Assembly: GCF_000485595.1 (NCBI RefSeq)
Contig: NW_014577481.1
Location: 1-31,965 of the forward strand
Origin: Priapulus caudatus
Taxonomy: Eukaryota > Priapulida > Priapulimorpha > Priapulimorphida > Priapulidae
Direction: 5' to 3'
DNA: 31,965 nucleotides
The number at the start of each line of letters is the position of its first letter. Position 1 is the stretch's first letter. The translations under genes and the position numbers were made by a program. The notes beneath the pieces were generated by a model, which had not been told where the DNA came from, made no database searches, and saw nothing but the letters and a program-made list of their open reading frames with translations. Below, piece by piece: positions 1-10,489 of the stretch.

Positions 1-1119
1 TAACACTGAGTGGGGGGCCCGGGTTGGATGTGCAACAATTGTGTTGGCTGTAAGGGTTAGTGACAGCAGGCTAATCGGATACATGAGTCGTGAGAGAGCG
101 CGTCTACGACTCTACGTTATACCACACGTTACAGACTCCGATGATTACGACGTCGATTCATAATTTGTGAGTTACGACACTGAAATAATCGTAATATTAA
201 AACCTTCTCTGCTCCCATTCGCAGTGTTGATCTAGCGATGCGATCGACATCGAACCCCATCTTTGTTACCGAACCCGTTAGACTCCGAGAAGAGTCACCA
301 TCATTAAGACAATATTATGATTATTACAAGATTACGTATTAGCTTAGCTTGGAAGCTGCTACAGTCGCGCGTGTGACAGACGCGTCGCCCGTGGCAACAC
401 CGCATCGTGCGGAGCTTGGAAGATTGGCGCGGTGCTTACCGAGACTCTGGCGGACTTTGTCACCACTACGATATTATGATATTACATCGCTCGTCCTTGG
501 AGCTGTGACAGTCTCGCGAGCGAGCGTGCGTTGCCGCTAGTGTTGTCAATCGGTTGTAATTTTGTAATCGATCATCGGTTTGACCCAAGTAACGCGATGA
601 TCGGTTACAATCGTTACTCGGGGTGTTGAATGCCTGCGTGTGCGTAACGTCATGTGCAGTGTACGTGTGTGCATGTATGTGGCTTGTTTAGCCCTGTTTA
701 CTGTTTGTTTTGCACTGTTTACTACTGTGGTGTATAATACATGTATGTTAATAAAGGAAACTTGTATAAGTAGGCGATGATATCTCTGATTCTCATCACT
801 TTTCCAAGTTTTCTTGTTCAAGTTTAAAAAAAAAAGAAGTTTTTTTCCCGATGAAATCCGATTATGGATTTTGATAACCAAGCGCTTGGTTCGGAGCCAC
901 TGTTCAACCGATGATCGAGTTATAATCGACTGATCGGACATCACTAGTTGCCGCGGTAATGGCCTTACCGACACTCTGGCGGACTTGGGTCAGCGTGATG
1001 ATGGCTTCGACAACGGCTCCGGTGCGGGCGACTGCTTAGTTCGCTGCTCGACAGCTTGGTGCGCTGATCGGGGCTGCCTATACAGCCGCGCCACCAACGC
1101 CTCCATCTTGGATCGGTCG
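1..1119. other. Non-coding stretch with degenerate direct repeats
   Basis: No convincing gene. Open frames here are short, lack splice context and have unremarkable composition. Two related pieces around 440-470 and 955-985 share the core ACTCTGGCGGACTT in similar surroundings, about 520 bp apart, suggesting an old tandem duplication. This stretch may still lie within the C2CD2L-like gene, whose later exons are off to the left, but no exon continuing the SMP domain was found. Confidence 0.5.
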
Positions 1120-2545
1120 ACTGGTCGTTCGGATGCTAGAGGTGTAGTAGAACAAGAACGAGGTGTGTATGAGGAGGTGGTTGGTAGGGGTAGGGGGGGG
1201 GTAGTGGAGGGGTCTGGTGCCAGGGGGCGGGGTGGGTGGTAGGGGAGGTGGGTGCAGGGGTAGGGGTGTGGTAGGAGGGGAGGAGGGAGGTAGTGGAGGG
1301 GGTGGCTGCAGGGGAGGGGGGTGTGGAAGAGGTGGGGTCGACCTGCGCGGTCGTTCGGATGCTAGAGGTGTAAGAACCAAAGAACGAGTAGTGATGTGAG
1401 GTGGTGGTGGTAGGGGAGGGAAAAGGAGGTAAGTGAGAGGGGTGGTGAGGAGGGAGCGGGTCGAGTGTAGCGGAGGGGTGGTGGCAGGGTAGGGGTGGGT
1501 GGTAGGGGAGGGGAGGAGGTAGTGGAGGGGGGGTGGCAGGGGGAGGGGTGGGTGGAAGAGGTGGGGTCGACCTCTGTCGTTCGCGATGCTAGAGGTGTTA
1601 AAACAAGAACGATTGTAGTGACTGAGGTTCGGTGGTAGCGGGAGGGGGAACGAGGTAGTGGAGGGGGTGGTGCCAGGGCGGAGGAGGTGAGTTGGCAGGA
1701 TGGCGGGGTGGAGGGCTGGTGGTGGCAGGGGGGGGTGGTGGCAGGGAGGGAGGGGCAGGTGGCTAGGGTGAGACGGGGTGTGGAGCAGGAGAGAGGGGTG
1801 GTGGCAGCGGTCGGTGGCAGGGGAGGGGGTGGGGGACGTGTAGGCGGGGGGAGCAGGGAGAGGGTGGTGGAGGGGTGGTCGGCGAGAGGAGGTGTGGTGG
1901 TAGGGGAGGGGAGGGGTGGCTGGAGGGATGGTGGTGGCAGGGGGAGGGGTGGTGAGGGTGGTGGTGGCAGAGGGAGGGGTAGTGGAGGAGGTGCGGGTCG
2001 ATGGTGCGCATGCTAGAGGTGTAGAAACAAAGAACGATGTAGTGACTGAGGTTCCGTGGTGGCGGAGGGGAGGAAGGTAAGTGGAGGGGTGGGCAGGGGG
2101 AGGTCAGGTGGTAGGGGAGGGGAGGGGGTGGTGAGGGGGTGGTGCCCCAGCGGGGAGGGGTGTGGCAGGGGGGAGGGGTGGTGGAGGGGGTGGTGCAGGG
2201 GGACGGGGGTAGTGGAGCGAGTGGGGCGACCTGGTCGTTCGGATGGCTAGAGGGTGAAACAAAAGAAACGAATGGTAGTGACTGCAGGTTCAGCGTGGTA
2301 GGGGGAGGGAGGAGGTAGTGGAGGGGTGTGGCGAGGGAGGTGTGGTGGTAGGGAGAGGGGAGGGGGTGGTGGAGGGGGTGGTGGCAGGGGGAGGGGGTGG
2401 GGCAGGGGGAGCGGGGTGGTGGAGGGGGTGGTGGGCAGGGGAGGGGGTAAGTGGAGGAGGTGGAAGACGTGGCGGTAAGAAGAGGTAGTGGTGGTCGAGG
2501 GGGTGGGGGAGGTGGCGTTAGTAGTGGTGGTGGGGAGGGGCAAGT
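1120..2545. repeat. G-rich minisatellite, about 225-bp period
   Basis: The plus strand is dominated by GGGGTGGTGG and GGGGAGGGG tracts. A less repetitive marker with core GGATGCTAGAGGTG followed by AACAAAGAACGA recurs near 1133, 1354, 1588, 2010 and 2240, giving a period of about 225 bp (one double step). Units differ by many one-base indels, especially in G runs. The long proline-rich frames on the minus strand and glycine-rich frames on the plus strand are products of this composition, not genes. The dense G runs could form G-quadruplexes. Confidence 0.85.
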
Positions 2546-3596
2546 TAAGAAGTAAATACGCAAGGTGGAATTCAACTAACTTTTATGTCAGAGAGAATTT
2601 TGTATCTGAAAGGTTAGCAGTATACACTATATAACTGATTACTTTTCCACCCACGGGAAAATAAATTTCGCCTTTGCTACATCCGGAAAACTGAACACTT
2701 TCGAGCATGTTTTAAACATCACAGAACATACATGTGGCTCTACAAAGGTTTCTCACTCGCCGGCCTCAGCCCTTCATCCTTTACTCATCGCTGATCCACT
2801 TTTCCCGCTGTACCAATCAATAAATTGGCTACAGCAAAACGAAAAATGGCTGTCCTTTTACCCCCCAGCGTTATAAAAGCGACTTCTTTCATTCGAAGAA
2901 AACAATTCTTCGTGCCCATGAGGCCCGCCATCGCTCTCTCTCTATGAGGCGCGCTATCCCTCTCTATGAGGCGCGCTATCCCTCTCGGTTCACCAACTGG
3001 TAAACTACACGCACGCATGAGCGAATGCCTACGCCCTGCTATTCGTACTGGGCGTGCGCGCGATATACCCAGGCAACTCCCTAGAGATATTAGCATGATC
3101 GAACGGCTGGGCTGCCTGCCTCCCAACAATGGAATCAGCAAACAAAGGCTCCAACATCGGGCGTGCATGCGTGCATGTATACACCAACAGGCCACTGCTA
3201 CTCACTGGTCTATCACTCCTAATACGCCGCAGTGAACATCAATACTAGGGATAGTTCGCGGATACATACCGTCAGCTTTAGACTTAGTTACCGTTAGCCT
3301 CATCACTTGGACGACGATGAAAACACGGGGGAAACTCGACGCCAAAAAAAGCTGCCGTGCCACGCAATATTACCAAGCACTCGCAATTAGTCTGACATGA
3401 CGCACGCTGTAGCAGCAGTAACCCGAGCACGTGCATGGGAACAGCGCAGGAAGCAATATGAATTATTTGCCGAGACCGGAGAGCTAGTATATTATGCTAT
3501 ATTATTACCTGCTTTGTCTGTACGTTCGACGACAGAGTAACATCTGGCGACTTGAGAAAACAGGCGGTTAGATGCAAGTCACCCTGCTGCTGTGTC
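2546..3596. other. Non-coding stretch
   Basis: No supported gene. A 136-codon minus-strand frame at 2785-3195 has neither domain-like composition nor splice context. A 22-bp direct repeat (core GAGGCGCGCTATCC) sits at about 2943-2986. No exon continuing the C2CD2L-like gene was seen. Confidence 0.45.
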
Positions 3597-3705
3597 ACAT
3601 GAAACTGGGCCTGAAACACGTGACAAATACCTGGAACTGGGCCTGAAACACGGTGACAAATATACCTGGTGACAAATACCTGGTGACAAAAAAGTACCTG
3701 GATGC
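3597..3705. repeat. Short minisatellite of CCTGG/TGACAAATA units
   Basis: The motif ACCTGGTGACAAAT and the longer variant containing GGGCCTGAAACACG are repeated several times in tandem over about 110 bp. Related ACCTGGGAT units reappear at 4218-4262. Confidence 0.75.
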
Positions 3706-3751
3706 CTGCACGATGAAATTACACAACAATGACTTGTGTACGTGTGTGCTC

Positions 3752-3842
3752 GCATGCACACGCACACACGCACACACACACACGCACACATGCACACATG
3801 CACGCACATTACACACACATATATATATATATATATATATTT
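3752..3842. repeat. Compound (CA)n / (TA)n microsatellite
   Basis: An interrupted CACACG/CACACA tract runs directly into about 12 TA dinucleotides near 3817-3840. Frames of alternating T/H or V/C residues through it are artefacts of the repeat. Confidence 0.9.
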
Positions 3843-4471
3843 GTTTATTTATATACATAAATCGGGGCTACTTAATCTCAAATTTGAGATATAAAATTCT
3901 AAAATTCTTAAATTTTAAAATCTGTAAAATACTCGAGATCATTTACCCCTGATATTCATGTAATAGGTTACGTAGAGATCTCGTAAGGAGCTTGATCAGG
4001 CTTACCTTTTTATAATATACCTGGAATGAGATTTTGTTTTGAGATTTGACGTTTTAAGACAAAGATAATTGCAGAGGTGGAAGGAGCACTGTAACGGCAA
4101 GTTATTTTTAAGCAATCCGTACGGATTTCCTTCAGGGTTCCTCATGTAATCCGTAACTAATCCGTAGGATAATTTACCCTACGGATTAGCGGATTACCTC
4201 TGAATTTCGAGCCCTGTATACCTGGGATGATACACCTGGGATAATATACCTGGGATGACTCATTTGTCTGAATGGGGCAATAAATAATGACCTCATTTCA
4301 AAAACGGAATGCGGTGGCAGGTTGACATACTATATTTGCACAAATCCACACATATAAACACCACCGATCAAACAGCCAATCCCCCCCCCACCCCGAGGAA
4401 TGTTAGATAGAAATATTTGTGATACAGTCAATGCGCTTGCTACATGGGGAGATAACATAAGACACACCTAC
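3843..4471. other. Non-coding, likely intron 3 of the C2CD2L-like gene
   Basis: This stretch follows the 3' splice side of exon 3 on the minus strand. It contains AT-rich palindromic words such as AAATTTGAGATATAAAATTC and no further exon that I can support. The GT donor at 4470-4471 opens this intron, and the matching acceptor is not visible in the window. Confidence 0.5.
4218..4262. repeat. Three copies of a 16-bp ACCTGGGAT unit
   Basis: TATACCTGGGATGAT-like units occur three times in tandem. They resemble the minisatellite at 3597-3705. Confidence 0.7.
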
Positions 4472-4591
4472 CTTTCCCTGCAATTTCTGCACTCTGACAT
4501 CGAAGTTGGAGGTTTTCAATCCACTTTCCGTCTCTTCTTTCGCAAAGACGACAAACGCAATGTTCTGAGCATCGACTGTGCATTCCGTTAT
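4472..4591 (-). CDS. C2CD2L: C2CD2/C2CD2L (TMEM24)-like, coding exon 3 (SMP domain)
   Basis: Exactly 40 codons in phase 0, without an ATG, so it is easy to miss. Reading the minus strand, the acceptor is CTATAG (AG at 4592-4593) and the donor is GTAGGT (GT at 4471-4470). The peptide begins ITECTVDAQNIAFVV and ends FDVRVQKLQGK. It alternates hydrophobic and polar residues, as expected for beta strands of an SMP (synaptotagmin-like mitochondrial-lipid-binding) domain. Exon 2 also ends in phase 0, so the join is in frame. In vertebrates C2CD2L/TMEM24 sits at ER-plasma membrane contacts and moves phosphatidylinositol. The identity rests on by-eye similarity to remembered family features, not on a search. 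Exons for the rest of the SMP domain and the C2 domain must lie left of the window. Confidence 0.75.
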
Positions 4592-5501
4592 CTATAGGAA
4601 CACAACACACACGATAGAGTACAGTAGGTTTAGAGATGAAGCCCATGTAAAGCCACTGCAACCAAACCCACAATCTTCTAATGCCCTCTAGAACCACAAT
4701 AAAGACAATGTAATAATTTAACACAATAATTTAATAAATGATAGATAACTTAGATATATTAATAATGTTAATTCATTAAAAAAATGTATTCATATACTAG
4801 TATTATCTGTATTATATATATATATATATATATATATTTTACAAAATATAACATATTACGTAAAAAACGTGTCATTGAAGTGGCATATAATAATTTGTGG
4901 CTGTTGTTTTCAGATAATATGGTCAAACTATCTATTCTATATTTATCTATGAAGGTTTACGGTTGAATGGTAATCAGAGATATAAATTAGAGATGGTAAT
5001 CAGATGTATTATTAGCGCTTGATCATATATACCAAACAATTTAGTAACCGGCTCAATGTGTTGATCAAGTGCTAAGCTTTCAAGGACAAGCGCACACTCC
5101 CAGGGGCAGCAAAAGCAGTCATGCCTAACGCATACAAGTTGATACAACTCACACAAACGGTGAAACGCTCAATGGCAATTCTTAAAACTGAGGGTGTTAT
5201 TGATTTCTCAATAACATTGAGCAGTTAATATTAGCGTGCATAGCATAAATAAACTGCGATATCACTGACATTAATTCTCAAGGCTGAACATTTATTATCC
5301 ATCGAGTAAAAATCTAAGTGAGTGCCACAAAGCCTAGACGGGTTGGACTTTGATTTTTGATTTGCAGTTAAAGCAGGTTTACAGATTAATCATGAGGCGG
5401 CAGCTTTGCTACATGTATATTGGTGGTGATCACGCACTACTGTCGGACTTCCACCGCCCATAATCCACACTACCACGCAACCATCTACCCACGTACGTAC
5501 G

Positions 5502-5779
5502 TATAGCATCGCACGAAGGGTCGTTGTCGTAACAGGTACTACAGATATGTACCCGAGGTAGTTTTAGGTTGTTTAGTATTATGTTTATATTTTTATATGA
5601 GGTATGTTTAGGGTTAGGGTTAAGGTTAGAGTTAGGGTTAGGGTTAGGGTTTGGGTTAGTGTTAGGGTTAGGGTACACTTCTGTAGTACAAGTCTGGTAC
5701 ACTTTGTGTATACATATATGTACCTCGGGTACATATCTGTAGTACCTGTTACGACAACGACCCCTTGAGCTATAGCATC
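5502..5779. mobile_element. MITE-like element with long TIRs, 9-bp TSD and a telomeric-repeat core
   Basis: Terminal inverted repeats of about 45 bp lie at 5516-5560 and 5721-5766 and match almost perfectly once reverse-complemented (core GTCGTTGTCGTAACAGG). Looser matching extends outward to GCACG/GCTCA. Immediately outside, the 9-bp word TATAGCATC occurs at 5502-5510 and again at 5771-5779, as expected of a target-site duplication. The body at 5511-5770 is about 260 bp and has no coding capacity. Long TIRs with 9-bp duplications are typical of Mutator-like elements, so a non-autonomous MULE-type MITE is the best guess. The superfamily assignment is inference. Confidence 0.8.
5606..5673 (+). 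repeat. Interstitial telomeric (TTAGGG)n tract
   Basis: About eleven TTAGGG-type hexamers, a few altered (TTAAGG, TTAGAG, TTTGGG, TTAGTG). The tract lies wholly inside the inverted-repeat element at 5511-5770 and is not a chromosome end. Confidence 0.92.
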
Positions 5780-7200
5780 TAGCTCTAACAACAAGGGATA
5801 GTCAGTATGCGCAGTGAATTTGTAACTTGTTTACAACTGCTGAATCATTCTAGCAGGGGGGGAAAGATAACGAGATAACGGTAATCCGTCATTATCTTGC
5901 TCTTAAGTCTACGATACGATGTACGTAGCCTGTCAAGTGATTAAATTTACGGGCAACAAAACGGAACAGTTCATTAACCAATTAAATAATAAGTTGATTA
6001 TCGCGTGATAGATTGGCTGTTAATTAAATAGGGAGGTCGAAAGGAATGCGAGTCCAGAGTTATACACTGCCAGTTTAACTGTCAAAATTCCTGATTAAAC
6101 ATTGATCAGCAGAAGTCTGTGATTCCATGAACATTCTGCTATATATATACATACCGGAAAAAAACCACACACGATAATATTAAATAAAATCATATTCTGC
6201 AGTGATGTACAGTAGATGACAACAACAACGTGCGTTACAGTTATCTCTTAAGTTTTTTTCAATTTCAGATAGCACAATCCATCAATGAACTCTTTTTATA
6301 AAATGTTAACTTTTTATCTAATCCCCTCAGACTGATTACCGATCAGCTAAATAATTCATCAATCAAATTAACAACACAACACAACAAGGCCATTTCATTG
6401 ATAGCTATTAATTGATCAATCGATCATCTCCGAATTGGGTATATATTTCCCAATTACGAATTTGACACGAAGCCACTATGATACACACGCTTTTGTGCGA
6501 TTATAATGTAAACTTGTGTAGAATATTGCACGAACTCCTATGGTAATGAGCAGAGCTCAAAGCAGAGATCAACTTCCTGCATCATTTTCCACGTGCAAAT
6601 ACGAGCACACAACACACGAATGTACGTGGTGGACTTATTCCACACATGCATTTGTATTATATACACTTAAACTTAAAGGCTAATATAATACCACCAGACA
6701 GTTACCAGACACATAAGAAAACATACAGTCTATTACCTGATTATAATCACATACTATATAGTTAAACCCCAACTGTTTGGATATATAATAAACAAGCCAC
6801 AAAGTGAGAGTTATCCACAGCTGTTTAGCTTAAACTGGCTTTCTTACAATTTACTAAACATGCTGGGAATGTTAGCAGCTTCATAGAATTTTAGCAGAAT
6901 AGAATGTTGGTGTGCTGTGCACATTGCACATTACCCACTTACACCATCAATGTATGGAATTTATTTTAATATAAAACAATAATATTCTAAGCTGTACATT
7001 TTATGGCAAAGCTTTGAACAGGTATTTTACAGCCAAAAAAAAAAAAAAACTGGGAGAATATATGCATCAGTTCTGATCAAAATTAACAGGGATCATCATA
7101 GATGGAACTTGAATTGAATAAATCATAAAATGTTCCGTGCAATTCACTCGCCCATCCATCACCGCTAGGTTACGGTACTGTCAGCATGAATTACGCTTAC

Positions 7201-7293
7201 CAGGTTGCCATTCTCTGTTTTCAGATGTACATCAGAGAACTTGGGTGGGGTGGCCACTTTCTGCAGCCTGTCAAATTGAACCTGTACCCCATC
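7201..7293 (-). CDS. C2CD2L: C2CD2/C2CD2L (TMEM24)-like, coding exon 2 (SMP domain)
   Basis: 31 codons, phase 0 at both ends. On the minus strand the acceptor is GTTTTCCAG (AG at 7295-7294), preceded by a plausible branch site TTCTGAC, and the donor is GTAAGC (7200-7195). The peptide runs DGVQVQFDRLQKV to VHLKTENGNL. It continues exon 1 without a frame break and fits the early beta strands that follow the W..xLN helix at the start of the C2CD2L SMP domain. A 74-codon frame across this region begins in the intron with an ATG that has no meaning for the protein. Family assignment is by eye; the exon borders are seen directly. Confidence 0.78.
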
Positions 7294-9183
7294 CTGGAAA
7301 ACAACGTCAGAATCGTATTTATTTAGAATCTTTCCATGAGAGAAATGTTGGCATACATGTGGGGTGTGTGAGTGCACCCGACCCCCCATGTTGCCTGACT
7401 AACAGTTTAAAAAACACTCCGTAGCTTACTCACAGTCAACGCCTATTCCGACTGGAATGAGAACAACCAGCTAGAATAACAGTCGACTAGACTGAAAATG
7501 GCGTTTAGCTTGCCTTAGCAATCGGTGTGTGCAGTGCTAGCATTTATTCTTTGCTGTGCTTAAATAACTAGCTCTCACGTTTGATTACAAAGTATTAAGT
7601 AACAGCAAATAACAGATTCTTAAAGATACAGTGGTGATAACGTATACACAGTCAACAATTCTCATCAACAGAATCTGAAATGTACTCATTTTGTAAGCAG
7701 TGCCAGTTTGAAACATTTCAGGTTAATTTCACAATGCCTCCGATAGCTGTTAACAGAATTTTACTGAGTTCACTGCTACGTAACCAATTATTGGACCATA
7801 TAATATATGAGAGAGAATGCCTGCAACACATTGTCATCGTGGTCATCGTCACATTGTCATTGTCATCGTGGTCACATCTTCTTATAGATTACTCTGACTT
7901 AAAACACTATATGGAGATATCAGCTCAGACTATGTTCAAATATTTCTAAATTAGGCACATCTGATATTGTCTGACAATCTTCTTTTATCTAGCAAGTGCT
8001 CAGTGTGATACCAAACTGTTCACACTGTACATGCTGCACACGGCTTGGTAAGGGCATCTGCAATGCTTGAACCAGAACACTTCATATATAACTAGCATAC
8101 CTAAAGCTGGGCGCACACGTGGCGATTTTTATCGCTAGTACTGGCAATTTTGTTGCCGGCGACAGAATCGCCGAGAGATCGCCACGTGTGCGCTGCATGG
8201 CGATGGCGATTTTGACGCCAGAAACTCGTCGCTGGAATATCAAACGTTTGATATTTGTTGCCGAGTCGCTGAACAATCGCCACGTGTGCGCTGCAATGGC
8301 GACGGATTCAGGCAATGGTTTTTGGATTAACTGATCAAATGCATGATTTGAAGCACGTGATCAAATATGGCAGCGCCCTTCGTGTGGGGAAAAAGCATGA
8401 GGATGAGCTTGTTGAAATGTGGCAGGAATGCCCGTGTCTTTTTGACATTACGAGTGACATTGCATTGTCGCCGGGTCCCGCACACGGGACGAGTAAAATC
8501 GCCAGTACTAGCGATAAAAATCGCCACGTGTGCGCTCGGCTTAAGCGCCAAGCTTTCTCAAATTTTTATCATGCACATATGCCAAATCCCATCTGTATTT
8601 TTTAAACCTGTACATTGTGTAGGATTCCTCGTGCACCTTTTACCCGCTATTTGACAGCAAGTACAGACTGACTCCTCAAAGTTATGCCCGACAAACATTT
8701 ATCCAATTTCGGTACTTAAACTAAAATAATTTAATATGCACTAGTGAGTAGTGTACTTTAGCACACGGCCAGTGCATCTAATTCTCACAAATACGCCGAT
8801 TCTACAACACGATGCAACTACTTGTATACATGCGACACATGCGACATGATACTGATAGGCCTACAGATCGCAGTAAAACTACAAGGTCACAACATAGATA
8901 TCTGTCGTTGGGGAACTTTTTTTTCTTGAGCTAGTTTTTAATCTACTTCTGTGCAACCCATTCACATTTCATGATAATAACAAGGACGGAGTGACCTCGT
9001 AAACCAATGATTGCCCCGGGCCCGGAGCAAAAACAAAGACGACTGACGTTTGGTTAGCCACAAGTGAGAAGGAATTCTCGCTTAACCCTACGACGTGTAA
9101 CAATCGGAGAGCCTGGTCGGGCTAACGTTTTGTATCAATGTATGGTTGGCTGCATAAACTATTGGACTAAACTAAACACTTAC
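7294..9183 (-). other. Intron 1 of the C2CD2L-like gene
   Basis: About 1.9 kb between exons 1 and 2, with GTAAGT at 9183-9178 and TTTTCCAG before 7293 on the minus strand. It contains the 445-bp inverted-repeat element at 8101-8545. The 89-codon plus-strand frame at 7680-7949 has no supporting features. Confidence 0.75.
8101..8545. mobile_element. MITE-like element with about 50-bp terminal inverted repeats
   Basis: The left end 8101-8151 and the right end 8495-8545 are inverted copies. The outer ends are CTAAAGCTGGGCGCACACG and the reverse complement of CGTGTGCGCTCGGCTTAAG. The shared core is GTGGCGATTTTTATCGCTAG. The word ATCGCCACGTGTGCGCT also occurs twice inside, near 8173 and 8276, so there are four copies in all. 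No convincing target-site duplication is visible, and there is no transposase frame. The superfamily is unknown. Confidence 0.75.
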
Positions 9184-9537
9184 CGACGGTTCCTGTTTTG
9201 CACATCCATTCAGGCTTTTTAGCCAATTTGCAGCTAAGTCAGGGTTTCGCTTATAATTATGGTATAGCCAAGACGCGACTTCATTGATCCACTTGCTACA
9301 GTCATTCTTCTCTTGATCGGCATTCGTTTCTTTTGCGGCCGATTTTTGGGCGTCAACCGGATCATCTTGCTTTCGGCGTAGTACGCGCGGAAGCACCACG
9401 TACAAAATAATAATGACCGTCGACGCTAAGCACCATAAAATAAGAAACATATTGGAGATGTTACTGAAACTCAATAGTGAACGAAATCCCGTTGCAGTTT
9501 CGCCAGAAGCAGAACCGGCCCCACTCTCCTCCGCCAT
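9184..9537 (-). CDS. C2CD2L: C2CD2/C2CD2L (TMEM24)-like, first coding exon
   Basis: 118 codons from ATG at 9537 to donor GTAAGT at 9183-9178, phase 0. The start MAEESGAGSASGETATG has a good context (ATCATGG, A at -3, G at +4). A further in-frame ATG upstream at 9735 leads through low-complexity sequence and is less likely. Residues about 30-50 (FLILWCLASTVIIILYVV) form one membrane helix followed by a basic stop (RVLRRK). After a charged linker, residues about 85-115 contain CSKWINEVASWLYHN and ANWLKSLN. This is the aromatic helix that opens the SMP domain of C2CD2L/TMEM24, an ER-anchored phosphatidylinositol-transfer protein of vertebrates. Membrane anchor, spacing and the next two exons all agree. 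Closely related C2CD2 is the alternative; many invertebrates may have one common ancestor gene. Confidence 0.8.
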
Positions 9538-9563
9538 GATGTTGATCTCACAGTCGGCCGCTG

Positions 9564-9568
9564 ATTGG
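9564..9568 (-). promoter_or_regulatory. CCAAT box upstream of the C2CD2L-like start
   Basis: GGCCAATCAGCGG on the minus strand, about 30 bp upstream of the ATG at 9537, matches an NF-Y-type CCAAT box. No TATA box was noticed. The position suggests a short 5' leader or transcription starting close by; this is inference. Confidence 0.45.
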
Positions 9569-9599
9569 CCAGCTCGGAAAGCAGCAAAGTACATGTACC

Positions 9600-10052
9600 A
9601 GTGACATGTACGCGCAGAGATGGTCATGTGGCCATTGCTCGGGGGCGACGGAAGCCGGAGGAAATAGCAATAAATAAAGAAAAGACGGGAGAGAGGAGAA
9701 TGAGGAGTAGGATGAGGAGTGGAAGAGGATGACATGGAAGAAAATGAGATGAGGATATATTGAATAACGGGGCATGTAAGAAAATAATTGTGTTTATTTT
9801 AATATATTGATAAAATAATAACAGATTTTCCTAGTTTTTACATAGATAATTATAAAAACACACTGCACATTTACACGCTACTAACAACAATCCAGCAATT
9901 AAATATTCATGCGAATTTTTGTTACAAACTATAGACATTTTGTAGTCATTCTAGGCTGCTAACTTAACAATTTTACCAAAAGATGGCGCAGGGATTCCTT
10001 TTATGTTGAGTTATGAATCAGCGCGGATATTTCCTGTAATACACGCGTACAA
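9600..10052. other. Upstream flank of the C2CD2L-like gene
   Basis: A purine-rich patch at 9655-9760 (GGAAGAGG/ATGAGGAG words) is followed by AT-rich DNA. No gene is supported. Confidence 0.5.
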
Positions 10053-10197
10053 ACGCAAGTACACGCAACCACACACACGCGCGCTCATACACACACACGC
10101 GCGCGCGCTCATACACGCACGCGCACGCACACACACGCACACGCACACGCACACGCACACGCACACACACCACACAAACACACACACACACACACAG

Positions 10198-10280
<83 letters not shown>

Positions 10281-10355
10281 CGCACACCACACACACACAC
10301 AACACACACACCACGCACACCACATGCAACCACACACACACACACACACACACAC

Positions 10356-10396
<41 letters not shown>

Positions 10397-10440
10397 CACC
10401 ACACAATACACCACGCCCGCACGTACGCACGCACGTACAC
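10053..10440. repeat. Long (CA)n tract
   Basis: About 390 bp of CACACA with CACGCG and a few CACCACA or CAACACA breaks. All long frames here (T/H on plus, V/C on minus) are repeat artefacts. Confidence 0.95.
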
Positions 10441-10489
10441 ACTACTGTACGGTGACGGGGTCGTGTTCGTAAGGTACTAGTACTTACAG

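Larger units (their letters stand above)
4592..7200 (-). other. Intron 2 of the C2CD2L-like gene
   Basis: About 2.6 kb between exons 2 and 3, bounded on the minus strand by GTAAGC at the 5' end and CTATAG at the 3' end. It holds a (TA)n tract near 4814-4838 and the telomere-repeat-bearing inverted-repeat element at 5502-5779. The remainder is AT-rich and shows no additional exon. Confidence 0.75.

Noticed and set aside
1763-2575. 270-codon proline-rich frame on the minus strand
   Set aside because: It is the complement of a G-rich minisatellite; open frames occur on both strands because the repeat lacks stop triplets.
2785-3195. 136-codon minus-strand frame as exon 4 of the C2CD2L-like gene
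   Set aside because: Its sequence does not continue the SMP strand pattern and there is no acceptor in the right phase.
5606-5673. Chromosome end or fusion scar
   Set aside because: The telomeric hexamers lie between inverted repeats and a target duplication, so insertion as part of an element explains them better.
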